Below are positions 37,485 to 49,140 of a DNA stretch of 64,000 nt, in pieces. Under the pieces are notes generated by a model. That model ran no database searches and had not been told where the DNA came from. It saw only the letters and a list, made by a program, of their open reading frames with translations. The DNA is from Theocolax elegans. Lineage: Eukaryota; Arthropoda; Insecta; Hymenoptera; Cerocephalidae. A program made the position numbers and the translations under genes. The stretch is taken from positions 58,967,623-59,031,622 of the forward strand of contig CM047429.1 in NCBI GenBank assembly GCA_026168455.1. Direction: 5' to 3'. How positions within the stretch are numbered: position 1 is the stretch's first letter; each line of letters opens with the position of its first letter.

Positions 37485-37868
37485 TAGGACTCAGAATATG
37501 TTCATTTTTATTATATATATTTTTTAATAAACGAATCAATGAATTTTTTAAAAAATCCTGTCCAACAGGCCTTTACACATATTTTCAGCAATATTTAGAA
37601 CCCAAATTTTTCCATATTTTTGTATCAATAATTTAATTACGATGTTTAAGTCGAAAGTTTATGCCTTTTTGCACTAATAATTACCGACCCAATTTTTTTA
37701 TTTAATTATTATTAAAAATACTACTTTTCTTTAAAAATTAAATGTCAGGTCTTTCCTTACGTTTAAGCTGTCCGTATGAATTTTTTTAGATTTTTAATTC
37801 GATATTTTAAATAAAATTTTTGGGTTAAAAGTTGTAATTCCTGTAATTTAAGTGTGACATCCCCTGAC
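37485..37868. mobile_element. Family 2 TTAA-type element, diverged copy
   Basis: It aligns along its length with the element at 41927-42312. Both begin near GGACTCAGAA, share ATGCCTTTTTGCACTAATAA (37660s; the other copy reads AGACTAATAA) and ACCGACC, and end with a GGGTT segment followed by GACATCCC. The left TTAA end has decayed. Its right end merges into the family 1 copy that follows, reproducing the junction seen at 36326. Confidence 0.7.
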
Positions 37869-38387
37869 CTATTAGGTTACCGACCAAACAAAAAATTATA
37901 ATATTTACAATTATTTAAATAAATATACAATTTTATGCAAAACCCGAATACATAAACACTAGATAATTAAATAATAAGCCATTCTACAAAGTTCCAGGTC
38001 AATATGACAAGGCACTCGTATTGACCTGTACGATTTTCCGTGATTTTTCGGTGAATAAATTTTTTTTGTTGTATTTACCTTGAACTTTGTATAATGATTG
38101 ACTATTTAATTATCTAGTGATTCTCTATTCGAGTTTTGCACAAAATTACATATTTTTTAAAATAAATGTAATAAACAATTCAGTTTCTGCTTAGTCGGTA
38201 ACCCACTGGGTATGCAATCCCCTTAATTACCTATAGTGCTTCTGTATTCGGGTTTTGAATAACATTGCATAATTTTTTAAATAAATGTAATAATTATTTT
38301 ATTTATTACATTTTATATTATATTTTATTATAAATGTAATATTATTACATTATTTTTTTCTGCTCGGTCGGTAACCAACCTCCTTAA
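37830..38387. mobile_element. Family 1 TTAA element, copy B
   Basis: This is a near-identical repeat of 36326-36788, offset by about 1504 bases, followed by an A/T-rich expansion (38290-38355) and a right terminus GCTCGGTCGGTAACCAACC with CTCCTTAA ending at 38387. High identity to copy A over 463 bp points to recent duplication or gene conversion. Confidence 0.85.
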
Positions 38388-39687
38388 TAAAATCTAATAA
38401 TTAATCTAAAAAAATGTAATATACAAATCAAAAACATTTTAATATTAGAATATATGAAAGATATTAATTTTGAAAAATGGGTACCCCGAGTCTATATCTA
38501 TATTCATTATAAAAATTAGGTAACCCTGAAAAGTATTATAAAATCAATTTGTCAGGAACGATGAATTTCCATTTGCCGTTTTATCTCGTGAATCTATTCG
38601 TCGGCGCATGGCGGTCCAGGACGATCGACAATCGCGTATGAAACGTTACACCGTAGGCAACACTTGTACACGTAAACGCATCGGATCGACGAATGGCCGG
38701 AGATGCGTATACTCGCGGAATGCCACCGGTAGCGGCAATCCCGGCCTTGTTAGCCGTTGCAACGCGACGACCAAGAGCTGCTCAACGTTAATGAATTCCC
38801 GGTAATGCGCGGCGCGAACGAGTCTACGATCCTCTTATGCGTGAACCTACTCTCTCGATATATCGTTAGAAATAACCAAATCCGCCGAGAGTAACAAGGA
38901 ATTATACTATAAATTATTTTAAAATAATAAATCATAATCTTTATGTATATGCAGGATGTATATAACTCGATATTGCAGTTCAGAGTCTCCTTTTCAACTT
39001 TATACTTTAGTTTCACTTTTACACTTTTGGTATATTAAAACATTTAAACTAAAATGAACATTTCTATACGTGATTTTCAAGAAAATGATAACATCCAATC
39101 AAATGATAAAAAATAACGAGAGATCATGTTCTTTCATCATGCAATATCGCGTCCTGTATTTCGAATTGAAAACCGTTTCCCGGATGTCGCGGCCTTGTCA
39201 ATAAAATACTTCAAGTGTTGGCAGGAGTTTTTGAACCATCCGGTTTCGATCAAGTTTACAGAAACACTGGAATCGCATCGGTTCTACGATTTGGTTGTCA
39301 CGATTCCACATCCCACATGGTATATTATCATTCAATAGAAATCCAAAATAATACTGCTAAATATTTGTACCGCTTGTAAAAATCTTATTTGTTATTACAA
39401 TTTTTAACAAAATCTGCACTCTTTCAAGATTGTTATGTTATCAGGGTAGTATTTTTTTCTGGCGAGAGAAACACTTTTCTTTATAAATCCCAGCATAAAA
39501 TCCGGATTCCCCAAAGTTCGGTAGGTTATGTATATAACTCTTTCGATATTTTTTACATTCCCGTAAAATTTCAACTTTATGTGGATATTTTTAAAATTGA
39601 AGTAGGACTACAATTTATGTCGAAATACATTTTATGTGTTAATATAGTTATACACAGATGGATAATTTAAACCATATATTAATTTCA
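38388..39687. other. Non-genic stretch with a GC-richer patch
   Basis: The patch at 38585-38830 is CpG-rich and keeps a 65-codon plus-strand frame open. A 70-codon frame lies at 39126-39338. Neither is recognisable. Sequence from about 39590 is a diverged counterpart of 40805-40900, upstream of the second copy of the tandem duplication. Confidence 0.4.
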
Positions 39688-40647
39688 TTCATTCAATTTA
39701 AAAAATAATTTTATCGCAATTGTTTTACATACTTATAAATGAATAATATAATGTGATTAACTCGAATTTAATAACTAATTGTATTAATTAGTACTAAAAT
39801 AATAATAACTAATTGCAAGCACAAGTAGACACTGAATAACACATACTCGTATGAAAAATTTAATTTTTTTTACAGTCATTACCAATGAAATTATAATTTT
39901 GTACGTAAAATCTCCGGAGGACGAAACTAGGTTATCTAATCCGTTATTAACCAAAAAAAAAGAACCGATTCTGAGAATACTCTAAACGTAACCATTATAA
40001 CGGAAAAACTTTGTAATCCGATATCCTAAAACCCAAAACCAACAATCCGTTTGCCGCAAAGAAAACAGAACGAGCGAGTAAACGTTTTAAAAACCGTATA
40101 ATAACTATAAAACGCGCATATGTGAAATATGTATAAAACGTGTCTCGAAAAAAAAGAATGCTTGCAAAGGGAAGAAATCTATAGAGCTTGGCTAACGAGG
40201 AGCGAGTTGACATAAGAAGTGCAGTGGCCAAAGTAGCGTGAAAAATCAAAGCACGCGAGGTTCGTATACGCACTTGACTTCGTGGCTTATTAAAAAGTCT
40301 AATGCATAATGCGCCGCTCGCGTTTAAAAAGGAGGCAAGAAATTCTTATGGGTGTGGGGGTGGGGAGGAGGAGCAATGGACGGATTCGAAAAAAAAGGGA
40401 CACGCCGGGGCCGGATGTGCGGTAGGTAGGCACGCGACCAGCCTTGTGCGCCTTTATAGCAGTTGATCCCCGTGTTGCCACTGCGAGTTTGTACCGCTAC
40501 TATTGTGAAAAGAAGAAGAAGAAGAAACCGAGAAGAGATTGAGAGGAGGGGGAGGCGTCACAGACTTCGAAAGAAGATGTAAAGATTGGATAATTCTCGA
40601 TGAGTCTACGCGGGAATTAATGGTTGTTAACTCGTGATTAGAGGGAT
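39688..40647. repeat. Tandem segmental duplication, copy 1 (960 bp)
   Basis: The 960 bases recur at 40901-41860 at a constant offset of 1213 with no difference seen, including two minus-strand frames of 92 and 60 codons that are identical in both copies. The content is a mixed-composition sequence with a CpG- and G-rich half (GGGTGTGGGGGTGGGGAGG near 40351) and, on the minus strand, a TATA-like CTATAAAGGC near 40453-40462. No product is recognised. The two frames may be fortuitous, because an exact duplicate preserves any ORF. Confidence 0.95.
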
Positions 40648-40698
40648 CGTACTTTATAATTTAATTATTGTTATATTATTGACATGTTATATGTTTTG

Positions 40699-40765
40699 TT
40701 TAGAGGGATTTCGGACTCAGAAAATCGTAATTTTTAATCTGTTTTTTACACAAAAAATAGCTTTA
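40699..40765. mobile_element. Family 2 TTAA element fragment
   Basis: The segment TTTAGAGGGATTTCGGACTC and the following AGAAAATCGTAATTTTTAAT match the left end of the element at 41927 with several substitutions. Only the terminus is clearly recognisable. Confidence 0.6.
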
Positions 40766-40900
40766 ATAAACGAACGCTCTCGATATGTTTTACATACTGT
40801 AAATTTCATTCAATATTTTAAAATTAAGTAGATACAATTTATGTCGAAATAATTTATGTGTTATAAGTATTCACGATGGAATTTTAAAATATATTAATTC

Positions 40901-41860
40901 TTCATTCAATTTAAAAAATAATTTTATCGCAATTGTTTTACATACTTATAAATGAATAATATAATGTGATTAACTCGAATTTAATAACTAATTGTATTAA
41001 TTAGTACTAAAATAATAATAACTAATTGCAAGCACAAGTAGACACTGAATAACACATACTCGTATGAAAAATTTAATTTTTTTTACAGTCATTACCAATG
41101 AAATTATAATTTTGTACGTAAAATCTCCGGAGGACGAAACTAGGTTATCTAATCCGTTATTAACCAAAAAAAAAGAACCGATTCTGAGAATACTCTAAAC
41201 GTAACCATTATAACGGAAAAACTTTGTAATCCGATATCCTAAAACCCAAAACCAACAATCCGTTTGCCGCAAAGAAAACAGAACGAGCGAGTAAACGTTT
41301 TAAAAACCGTATAATAACTATAAAACGCGCATATGTGAAATATGTATAAAACGTGTCTCGAAAAAAAAGAATGCTTGCAAAGGGAAGAAATCTATAGAGC
41401 TTGGCTAACGAGGAGCGAGTTGACATAAGAAGTGCAGTGGCCAAAGTAGCGTGAAAAATCAAAGCACGCGAGGTTCGTATACGCACTTGACTTCGTGGCT
41501 TATTAAAAAGTCTAATGCATAATGCGCCGCTCGCGTTTAAAAAGGAGGCAAGAAATTCTTATGGGTGTGGGGGTGGGGAGGAGGAGCAATGGACGGATTC
41601 GAAAAAAAAGGGACACGCCGGGGCCGGATGTGCGGTAGGTAGGCACGCGACCAGCCTTGTGCGCCTTTATAGCAGTTGATCCCCGTGTTGCCACTGCGAG
41701 TTTGTACCGCTACTATTGTGAAAAGAAGAAGAAGAAGAAACCGAGAAGAGATTGAGAGGAGGGGGAGGCGTCACAGACTTCGAAAGAAGATGTAAAGATT
41801 GGATAATTCTCGATGAGTCTACGCGGGAATTAATGGTTGTTAACTCGTGATTAGAGGGAT
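40901..41860. repeat. Tandem segmental duplication, copy 2 (960 bp)
   Basis: Identical, as far as I can read, to 39688-40647. Immediately outside the identical block on both sides the two copies are still homologous but clearly diverged (roughly three quarters identical by eye, for example 40648-40740 against 41861-41970). The duplication is therefore older than the identity of its core suggests. Confidence 0.95.
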
Positions 41861-41926
41861 TCCGTACATGCTATATAATTAAAATTTATTGTAGATCATT
41901 ATGGACATTGTATATATGTTGTTTGT

Positions 41927-42312
41927 TTAAGGGGATGTCGGACTCAGAAAATGGTAATTTTTAATATTTTTTTATAAACAAAAAAATACTTTTTGAAAAA
42001 ATCGTGAACGCCATACCATTAGGCATGTTTTAAACAGTATACTCAAATTTATTCAGATTTTTGAATTTGTAATTTAATCCTGATTTTTGCATTAAAAATT
42101 CATGCCTTTTTAGACTAATAATTACCGACCGAAAATTGTTTATTGAATTATTATTAACAAATTTTTTTTTCTTAAAAATCAAAACGTCGTGCCCTCGCTT
42201 TTGTTTTAAACTACTCACATGAATTTTTTCAGATTTTTAATTCAATATTTTAGATATGATTGGTGGGTTGAAAGGTATAGATCCCTGCAAATTGGATTCG
42301 ACATCCCGTTAA
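41927..42312. mobile_element. Family 2 TTAA-ended element, complete copy
   Basis: It is a 386-bp element starting TTAAGGGGATGTCGGACTC and ending GGATTCGACATCCCGTTAA, so the short terminal inverted repeat is TTAA(C/G)GGGATGTCG(G/A). The interior is AT-rich without coding capacity. Relatives lie at 37485-37868 and 40699-40765. Confidence 0.8.
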
Positions 42313-42883
42313 GCATTAGCGCGTTTATTATTTTCTAGTCGCGGTTTAATACGTCTTTGTGTATGAAACAAGAACAATTCGAAGTTAACCAATACTTCGA
42401 GTGGTTGCACCAAGAATTGACGATTGATAATTTGATATTAAGGTCAGTTCGAGAGTTCAGTATAATTAAAATTTATTGGGTAGCTGGTTATATATCAAGG
42501 TGGTGTATCTATAATAACCCAACATACTATTCTATTTTGACATTCGGTAATTACTATATATAATCCTTCCCGGATATAAACTTTTTATTGTATCAATGTA
42601 CCTGATGTTCAAATCGATTAACCGAACGTTATATAAATTGATTAAGATATATCTTATAGTAAAACGATATTTTAAAGTAGTTTCTAGCAACATATGATAG
42701 TCAATGTATAGTGATTATGAAATTAATATTTTTTTAGACTGTTTATTAGTAAGTTGAAATAAATTAATAATTTCTTTATTAATTTGATCAATATTTTAAA
42801 CAACTGAGTTTTGCGTTCAATCGTTACACGCGACGATGCTATGTTTTCAACAAAATGTTAAGCATCTATCAAATTCAAACAAT

Positions 42884-43208
42884 CAATTACATGAATCAAA
42901 ACCATGGATAACAGTTGTCATCGATGGCTGCTGGATGACACGATCTTTCGGAAATAATTATGATTGTTTGTCAGTGCAGCAGTTATAATTGGCCAACGCA
43001 CGGGAAAAGTATTGTATGTTGGCGTAAGAAATAAATAATGTTCAAAATGCGAATATCTAAAGAGAAATAACATGGAAAGTGACATTATTTTAGAAGGTTT
43101 CAGATCTAGCGTAGAGATGCACGGACTTATATATGAAGTATTCGTTTCAGATGGTGATTGCAGCGTTTATAAAAATATCACTGACAATGATGTTTATAGT
43201 GAATATTT
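42884..43208 (+). pseudogene. Decayed Mutator-like transposase fragment
   Basis: Translation in two frames gives KPWITVVIDGCWMTRSFGNN, then, after a one-base frameshift near 42975, AAVIIGQRTGKVLYVGVRNK, then an in-frame TAA at 43036-43038, then CSKC and MESDIILEGFRSS, and finally VFVSDGDCSVYKNI. The order DGxW, SGAAVIIGxxTGK, GVRNKxCxxC, MESDIIxEGF and DGDxSVY is that of arthropod Mutator-like (MULE) transposases, and the aspartates of DGCW and DGD are likely catalytic-core residues. Homology stops after about 43208, and the N- and C-terminal parts are missing. It is a fragment with at least one frameshift and one nonsense change, so it is inactive. It lies about 570 bp to the right of a TTAA-ended element, but nothing links the two. 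Confidence 0.85.
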
Positions 43209-46200
43209 GTTAGTTCCAACTAGAAGAAGATAAATAGCTTTTCAGAAAAGCTGACTTGATACATTTTATATTGCTTGCTTAATAACATCGAATTTTATCT
43301 TTTTAAGTATGTTTAGTCTTTAAATCTCCCATGTTTAAAACCATTAACTAATTACAATTGTATCTCGAAAAATATGACTTTCATTACCTGACATAAAAAT
43401 CACCACTTTTATCAATTTTTTGTTTCATTTTTACGAATATTGAGAATTATCTGAAAGAAACAGTTAATCTTGCAATGTGATTATCCTCTACCTTTCTCAC
43501 TCTCTCTTCCTCGTTCGGTTAAATCGACCCTGATAGACGTTATTACTGCAACATTATCTTTCTTAAAAAACATAAGATTCGTCATAAGATAACGAAGTGA
43601 GTGAAAAACAATGTGTATGTATAGATCTCTAGTACACCCCGTAAATCTAAAATTCTCACCGAAATCACACGAAATCTTTCGCTTCCGTCATCAACGATCA
43701 TGACAAATTCCAAATGAAACCCCAGGAGGTGCACAGGCTCGACACCACGTGGGTTTTACATACAATATAATCGGTTATAATCGCGTAACTTTCTTAGCGA
43801 AATAATAATATCGCTACTTATTCCGGAGGTGATTAGTGCACGGGCATTCCCCGTCGCTGCGCACGTAAGCACAAACGGACCGAAAGACCCGGAATAGTAG
43901 TCGGCCGTCCGCAAACGGACGCGAGAAGCCACGTCGGCGGCTTTAACGGGCGGGAGTCAACGAGAGCAAAGCACACCGGCTCGTTCGGCGACTAATTCAA
44001 TTACGTGTTACAACCTCCGTGAGCTCCCGCCAGGGAAGACTGGACACGCGCGTGCACCCGGAAGCGCTCGCACGCGTTCCCTATATCTTTTATTTCCGTG
44101 CGCCGTGACGTATTCCTTTTTTTTCCTTTTCTTTTTTTTTTCTTACAGATTTCCACGTGGGAGGAACTACTTGAGTGTTGGATTATGTACAGAAGAATCT
44201 ACTTCTAGAGGTTCTCTTGGGTTTCTAGGTGGTACATATACTGTTTGACTTGGGTTAACATTTTTTTTGCGGATATGCTACGTACAATTGTTACTTTGAT
44301 CAAATATCTGGGAGATTTGATTTCCCTATATAAATTATATTTTTATAACTTTACTGTAAGGCCCCTTTATGTGATAGCGCCTTTAGGAATAGTATGGAAA
44401 TACGTAAATTTATTTTATAAAATATTTACTTATTTTAATGATCATCTATTTCAATACATTTTGAATTATACATCGGTAGAAAGGATTTATAACTAATAAA
44501 TTTAATTTGACATTTTATTAGGTATTTTATTAACATTATGTTTATTAATCCTTTCTATTATAACCTTTTGTTTAGCATAACAATCTACGTCGTGAAAAAT
44601 GTATGACTCAAAGTTTATATAGTAATGAAATCACAGACTATCAAATGTCCAAAAAAGTACGACAAAATGCAGTAAAATTAAAAGACTATGATAATATTTC
44701 CAATTTCGTCAGCCTATAATTTCATTACCAAATATTATAATATTATATATAATTATTTACAATTTAATCACATAAACTAAATAAAAATAACAAACGAAAA
44801 ATATCCGCAAAAGGATTCGATCAACAGGATTGACTGAACGAGCAAACACTTATCGTGTTTTAAGAGCTACTTACTTGTGAGTCGAGGACCGACCACGCGG
44901 CTAATTTCTAATCCACATCATCAGAGGCCTGACCGGACTCATTCCCGTAATCCGCTTAGGAGCGTCGTTGAACCTAGGATAACTTCGATTGAAACATTTG
45001 GCTATAGGAGAAGAGATCGTCGAGACACGAGAAGCTTCCGGTTGTTTGCTAAAGACTCTGCAAGAGATTTACGTGCCTCGATGAGCTGAGATTTTCCTTT
45101 TTCGAAGCTCAATGAATCGTAATGGAATCTCTTGACTTTTTGCAATGTAAATCCTTTACGACGTAATGATGAATGTGTTTATATTCCTGCGGCTATCTCA
45201 GAGAATTAAAATGTAATTAATTTGAATTTATATATCTACCTGAATTACGTAAAGTAGTTTCATTTTAATTCCTGTGAACTAAGTTTACGTTATATTTTTT
45301 TGTTCGTATTTTCAATTTATTAAATTTACATTATTTACTACTTTCTTTTTTATGAAAAATAATTTACTGAAATTTTAATTGAATTTCACCTAATTAGACA
45401 TAGTTTTGAGTTACAACAGCATTGTATTATTTTCAGTTTTTGGAATTATACGTATTACGTTAGATACACTTATTCTTATGTTACCGTCCAAATAAAACAT
45501 TTTTACGTTCATTTGAATGTATGACATTACAAACCGTAGATACCTCGTTATATTAACAAATAATTGCATTCTGCCTAAAATATATTACAAAATGCGTTAC
45601 AAATATCGAGATATAAAATGTATAAACGTGTATGTATAAAAATTTAAATATGAAACATATTAACTAATATTCGAAATTTCTAATGGTAAACTATAAAATC
45701 ACTTAAATAAACCCACTTGTTTATTTTGTAAGTCAACAATAAAAGTGCATTGAATTGTGTATGATAAAAATGTAAAGTAAAAACCTCTGGTTAGCTAATT
45801 TTTTCCTTATTAACCGAATTAAAAATAAAAATTTAAATTTAAATTTAGTTTGTAGTAACGATATCAAGATATAACTGCAATTACAGATATGAACTAGAAA
45901 AAAGCCACACTTGGAAAAGTCGAAGAAGTTTGAAAAAAAAAATGTAAAAGAAAAAAGTGGAAGGAAGGACGAAGCGAAGAGGATTCACCCAGATTGCAAA
46001 AAGTTGCTGATCACTGTGGCAGATTAGCCTAATCAATACCGGTGCCGAGCCGTTTCGTCGTCCTCTTTTTCTCCCACTCTTTCCATTTGCACCTCTCGTC
46101 GATTCGACGGGGAAAAATCCCACTAAAAAATTCGTAAAACTCGCATGTACCACTGAGGTGAAAAAGAGCCCAATTTGCATAAGCGTGTAGAGAGAATTGG

Positions 46201-48339
46201 ACGATTCCTTTGCAAATACGTAGACTCGTATATATGGGAAAGACAAAGAGAATAAGAAAAAAAAAGTAACTGAAACGAGTCTTATAAAACCAAGTGCCGT
46301 CGCACCTACTATAGTCAAAGTTCGATTATATAATACACTCATGCATGAACGAACATTGATTTTTCCCAGAGTATCGAAGAAACAAGGAAAGTTTGAATGT
46401 TTTTTAATACCAACGTTCTAATTGACGATTGTGGAGTTTGTAACTTTTAGTCTCTCATTCTTTTTTTTTTAATAAAATGTAAAAACGGTAATTTTTATAC
46501 AATTTTAATAATAACATTATATTTTAATAAACGAAGTAATTACTATATTGCAATTCATTATATGCATGCATCCAAGTTTGATTTTTTATAATGCAAATCG
46601 ATCATATATGCGAGTATTTATGGATAAGATGTTCAATTTTATGGCAATAAAACAATATTCATATTTTTCAATAAATTTTATTTATTTCAAAAAATGTATT
46701 ATTATTATTTAAGTTATACTATACATAAATCTTTAGTATTTTTTACATTATACTTACTTATATCAGATTACCATATCAACATAGTATTATAATCTATTAA
46801 CATCGCATTAACTTAAGTAATTAATAATTATACAAGTGCTCTACAATCGTGTTTATTATGAAATGAAAATGCAGGATACTACACTTGTATCTTTACTAGT
46901 CACACACACTCACACACACACACACATATAAATATAAACCCTTGTAGGCACATTTTTGCAGTAGCGCGCAGTAAGAATTTATTTTATAACTCGATATATA
47001 CTGTTGCGTTGCACGAGTTAAATGTACAATAAATTCAACGTTGTTTCAGCGTTGCTCTTAGCTGGGCTATTTTCACGTTGAAACATTCCTGAAAGAGACA
47101 TTGTTTTACGTGTCATTTCTGCATGGGCTTTATGTAAACACGGTTATATTTCATTTTAGTGGATATTTTTTTTTTTAACACAAATCCTTTTCACGTTATT
47201 TTTTTTATATCTGCTGCGTCATATAAGTTCTGTCATTTATGACACCGATAAGTTTTACTACCATAAGTTTTACAACTATTGGATTTCTTTTTTTTTTTTT
47301 CGATTTCTGACTTACACGGATTATTGATCATACTCGTAATGTGTTTTTAATTATACACGCGTTCACCGGTTAATTTGTTTCTTAACTGTAAAAAAATACT
47401 TTCTATTACGATTCCTATTGAGAGTTATTGCATATATAATACGCGCGTATTATTATTTTAACTTTCTTACGTCGCTATCTTACGCGTGTCACCTATTATT
47501 GTTCAATACGCCAGCGATTATTCTGCAGATTGAAGTATAATTTTATTTTTATTATAAATAATTAAATGTATTGTACATATGCATACGTGAAAGCGTTGAC
47601 TCGTTAGAAACGCATTAATACATAATTTTCAACGTAACGCATTGCATCGGTGTCGCTAACGTATATGACAGTGTCGCGTGTCAATTAGGAGGCAAAAAAT
47701 AAATTCATTTTTTAAAAGTGTATAATAAATAAACTGCGTTATCGTGTGTATAATGAATTACATTACTCTGTCATTTAAATGTGACATCATTGTATTACAA
47801 ACGATAATGAGAAAAGTTTTACAATATTTTAAATGATATATGCAATTTTGCGGTTCATTATATATAGAGGTACACGTAAACTTTTATTGAATAATGATAT
47901 TTTAATAAAATGTAATATTACGTAGATGAATTGTTATAATAACGCGTATATACACTTGATTAATATTGTACATTCATTATTATCATAATTTTCATTTTAA
48001 AACATATTTCCTGTTTATAATCATAAGGTAAATCGTTATTTAAAAACATAGAATCTTTCTAAATTTACAATTTTACATTAAGCGTATGCTAAAATTCCTA
48101 ATAAAAGACAATCGAAGATTGAAACTGTACAGTTTGGAACACAAATTACTTCGAAATAAAGTTATCTAATTTATTACATCTTATCAATATTTACATACAT
48201 TTTCGATGACATAATCGACGGTGAGGAGGTGGAGTAAATTCCCAAATTAAGAAATAACAACGCACGTGTAATACCGCAAAAAGAAATCCGCTTACTCTGT
48301 TCCCTTTCCATAAATTACATCAAAAACTACCGAGCGTCG
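43209..48339. other. Mostly AT-rich stretch with a CpG-rich island and two unassigned ORFs
   Basis: A CpG-rich island spans about 43700-44110 and ends in a T-rich run before a sharp return to AT-rich sequence. At 44877-45089 the plus strand has a 70-codon frame with RNY-biased codons, starting just after TTACTTGTGAG; the complement of that boundary is a perfect GTAAGT donor for a minus-strand exon. The 153-codon minus-strand ORF at 45881-46342 translates to a Phe-rich, low-complexity product and is not convincing. A short CA run lies at 46905-46926. Nothing else is recognised. Confidence 0.4.
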
Positions 48340-48593
48340 TCCAATATCTTCTAGACGAGAGAGACAGAGAGAGAGAGAGAGAGAGAAAAGAATTATAAGC
48401 GGACACACCGAACGTTGAACTGAAAAAAAAAGAACCAAGTCACACCCAATGAAGGTGCGAAAAAAATCTACCGAGTAACCACATCGAATAATAAAAAAAA
48501 AGAAGCCGCAACGTTTTACAGGTTTTCAGTTAAAACGGCTCGTCCGGTGGGCAAACACGCGCGCTCGTATACACGGCCGTTCTTTCGATTTGT

Positions 48594-48595
<2 letters not shown>

Positions 48596-48651
<56 letters not shown>
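48596..48651. repeat. (GA)n microsatellite, about 56 bp
   Basis: GA run interrupted by a single GAAA near its left end. It is the longest simple repeat in the window. Confidence 0.95.
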
Positions 48652-48653
<2 letters not shown>

Positions 48654-48885
48654 CTCGGTAATTCCTAGGCGAGGTATATAACGGAATTCGCGTTTCGATG
48701 GCTGACCCCAACTCGCTGCCGCCGCCGCCGCCGCGCCCGACGCGACGTGTGTCTAGGGTGATTCGTGCGCAAACACACACGCACGGCACACGAGCGTATC
48801 GGCCCGCTTTTGAAGCCGCGTGCGCGCGCTCGGGAGACGCGCGGAATAACGAAAGCCTGCAACGATTTCTTTTCTCCAGCTATTG

Positions 48886-48886
<1 letters not shown>

Positions 48887-48913
<27 letters not shown>
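48887..48913. repeat. (CT)n microsatellite
   Basis: About 13 CT units, in the opposite sense to the GA run 235 bp upstream. The two runs could pair to form a hairpin. Confidence 0.9.
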
Positions 48914-48918
<5 letters not shown>

Positions 48919-49140
48919 GCCTTTTTCTCGAAATGCATTCATTCCTCTTTTTCTTCTTTCTTTCGTTTCGGTTTTCTTTTTCTCCTCTTTCTCTCTAACA
49001 CGTACACGTGCACGCGCTCGCGCACACACACACACAAGCGGTTTGCCTTTTTGCTTCGGAACACGCGTGCACTTACGAGCCAGTAATAAATACTCTCTTG
49101 TGCGTTTCCTTACGGGAATGCGTCACTGGTAGCTTAATAC

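Larger units (their letters stand above)
48340..49140. other. CpG-rich island framed by GA and CT microsatellites
   Basis: This island has a long GA run (48596-48651), GCCGCCGCCGCCGCG at about 48717, dense CpG, a CT run (48887-48913), CA runs and CACGTG-containing sequence near 49000-49040. It resembles a GAGA-type promoter region. No transcript start or exon can be fixed. The six overlapping ORFs are products of repeats (Ser-Leu and Arg-Glu runs). Confidence 0.4.

Noticed and set aside
39995..41694. Duplicated 92- and 60-codon minus-strand ORFs, considered as a duplicated gene pair
   Set aside because: They are identical only because the underlying 960 bp is identical. The sequences have no recognisable features, so conservation is not evidence of coding.
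45881..46342. 153-codon minus-strand ORF with hydrophobic segments, considered as a membrane protein
   Set aside because: The hydrophobic runs come from poly-A/T-rich sequence (Phe runs). No family motif or flanking exons were found.
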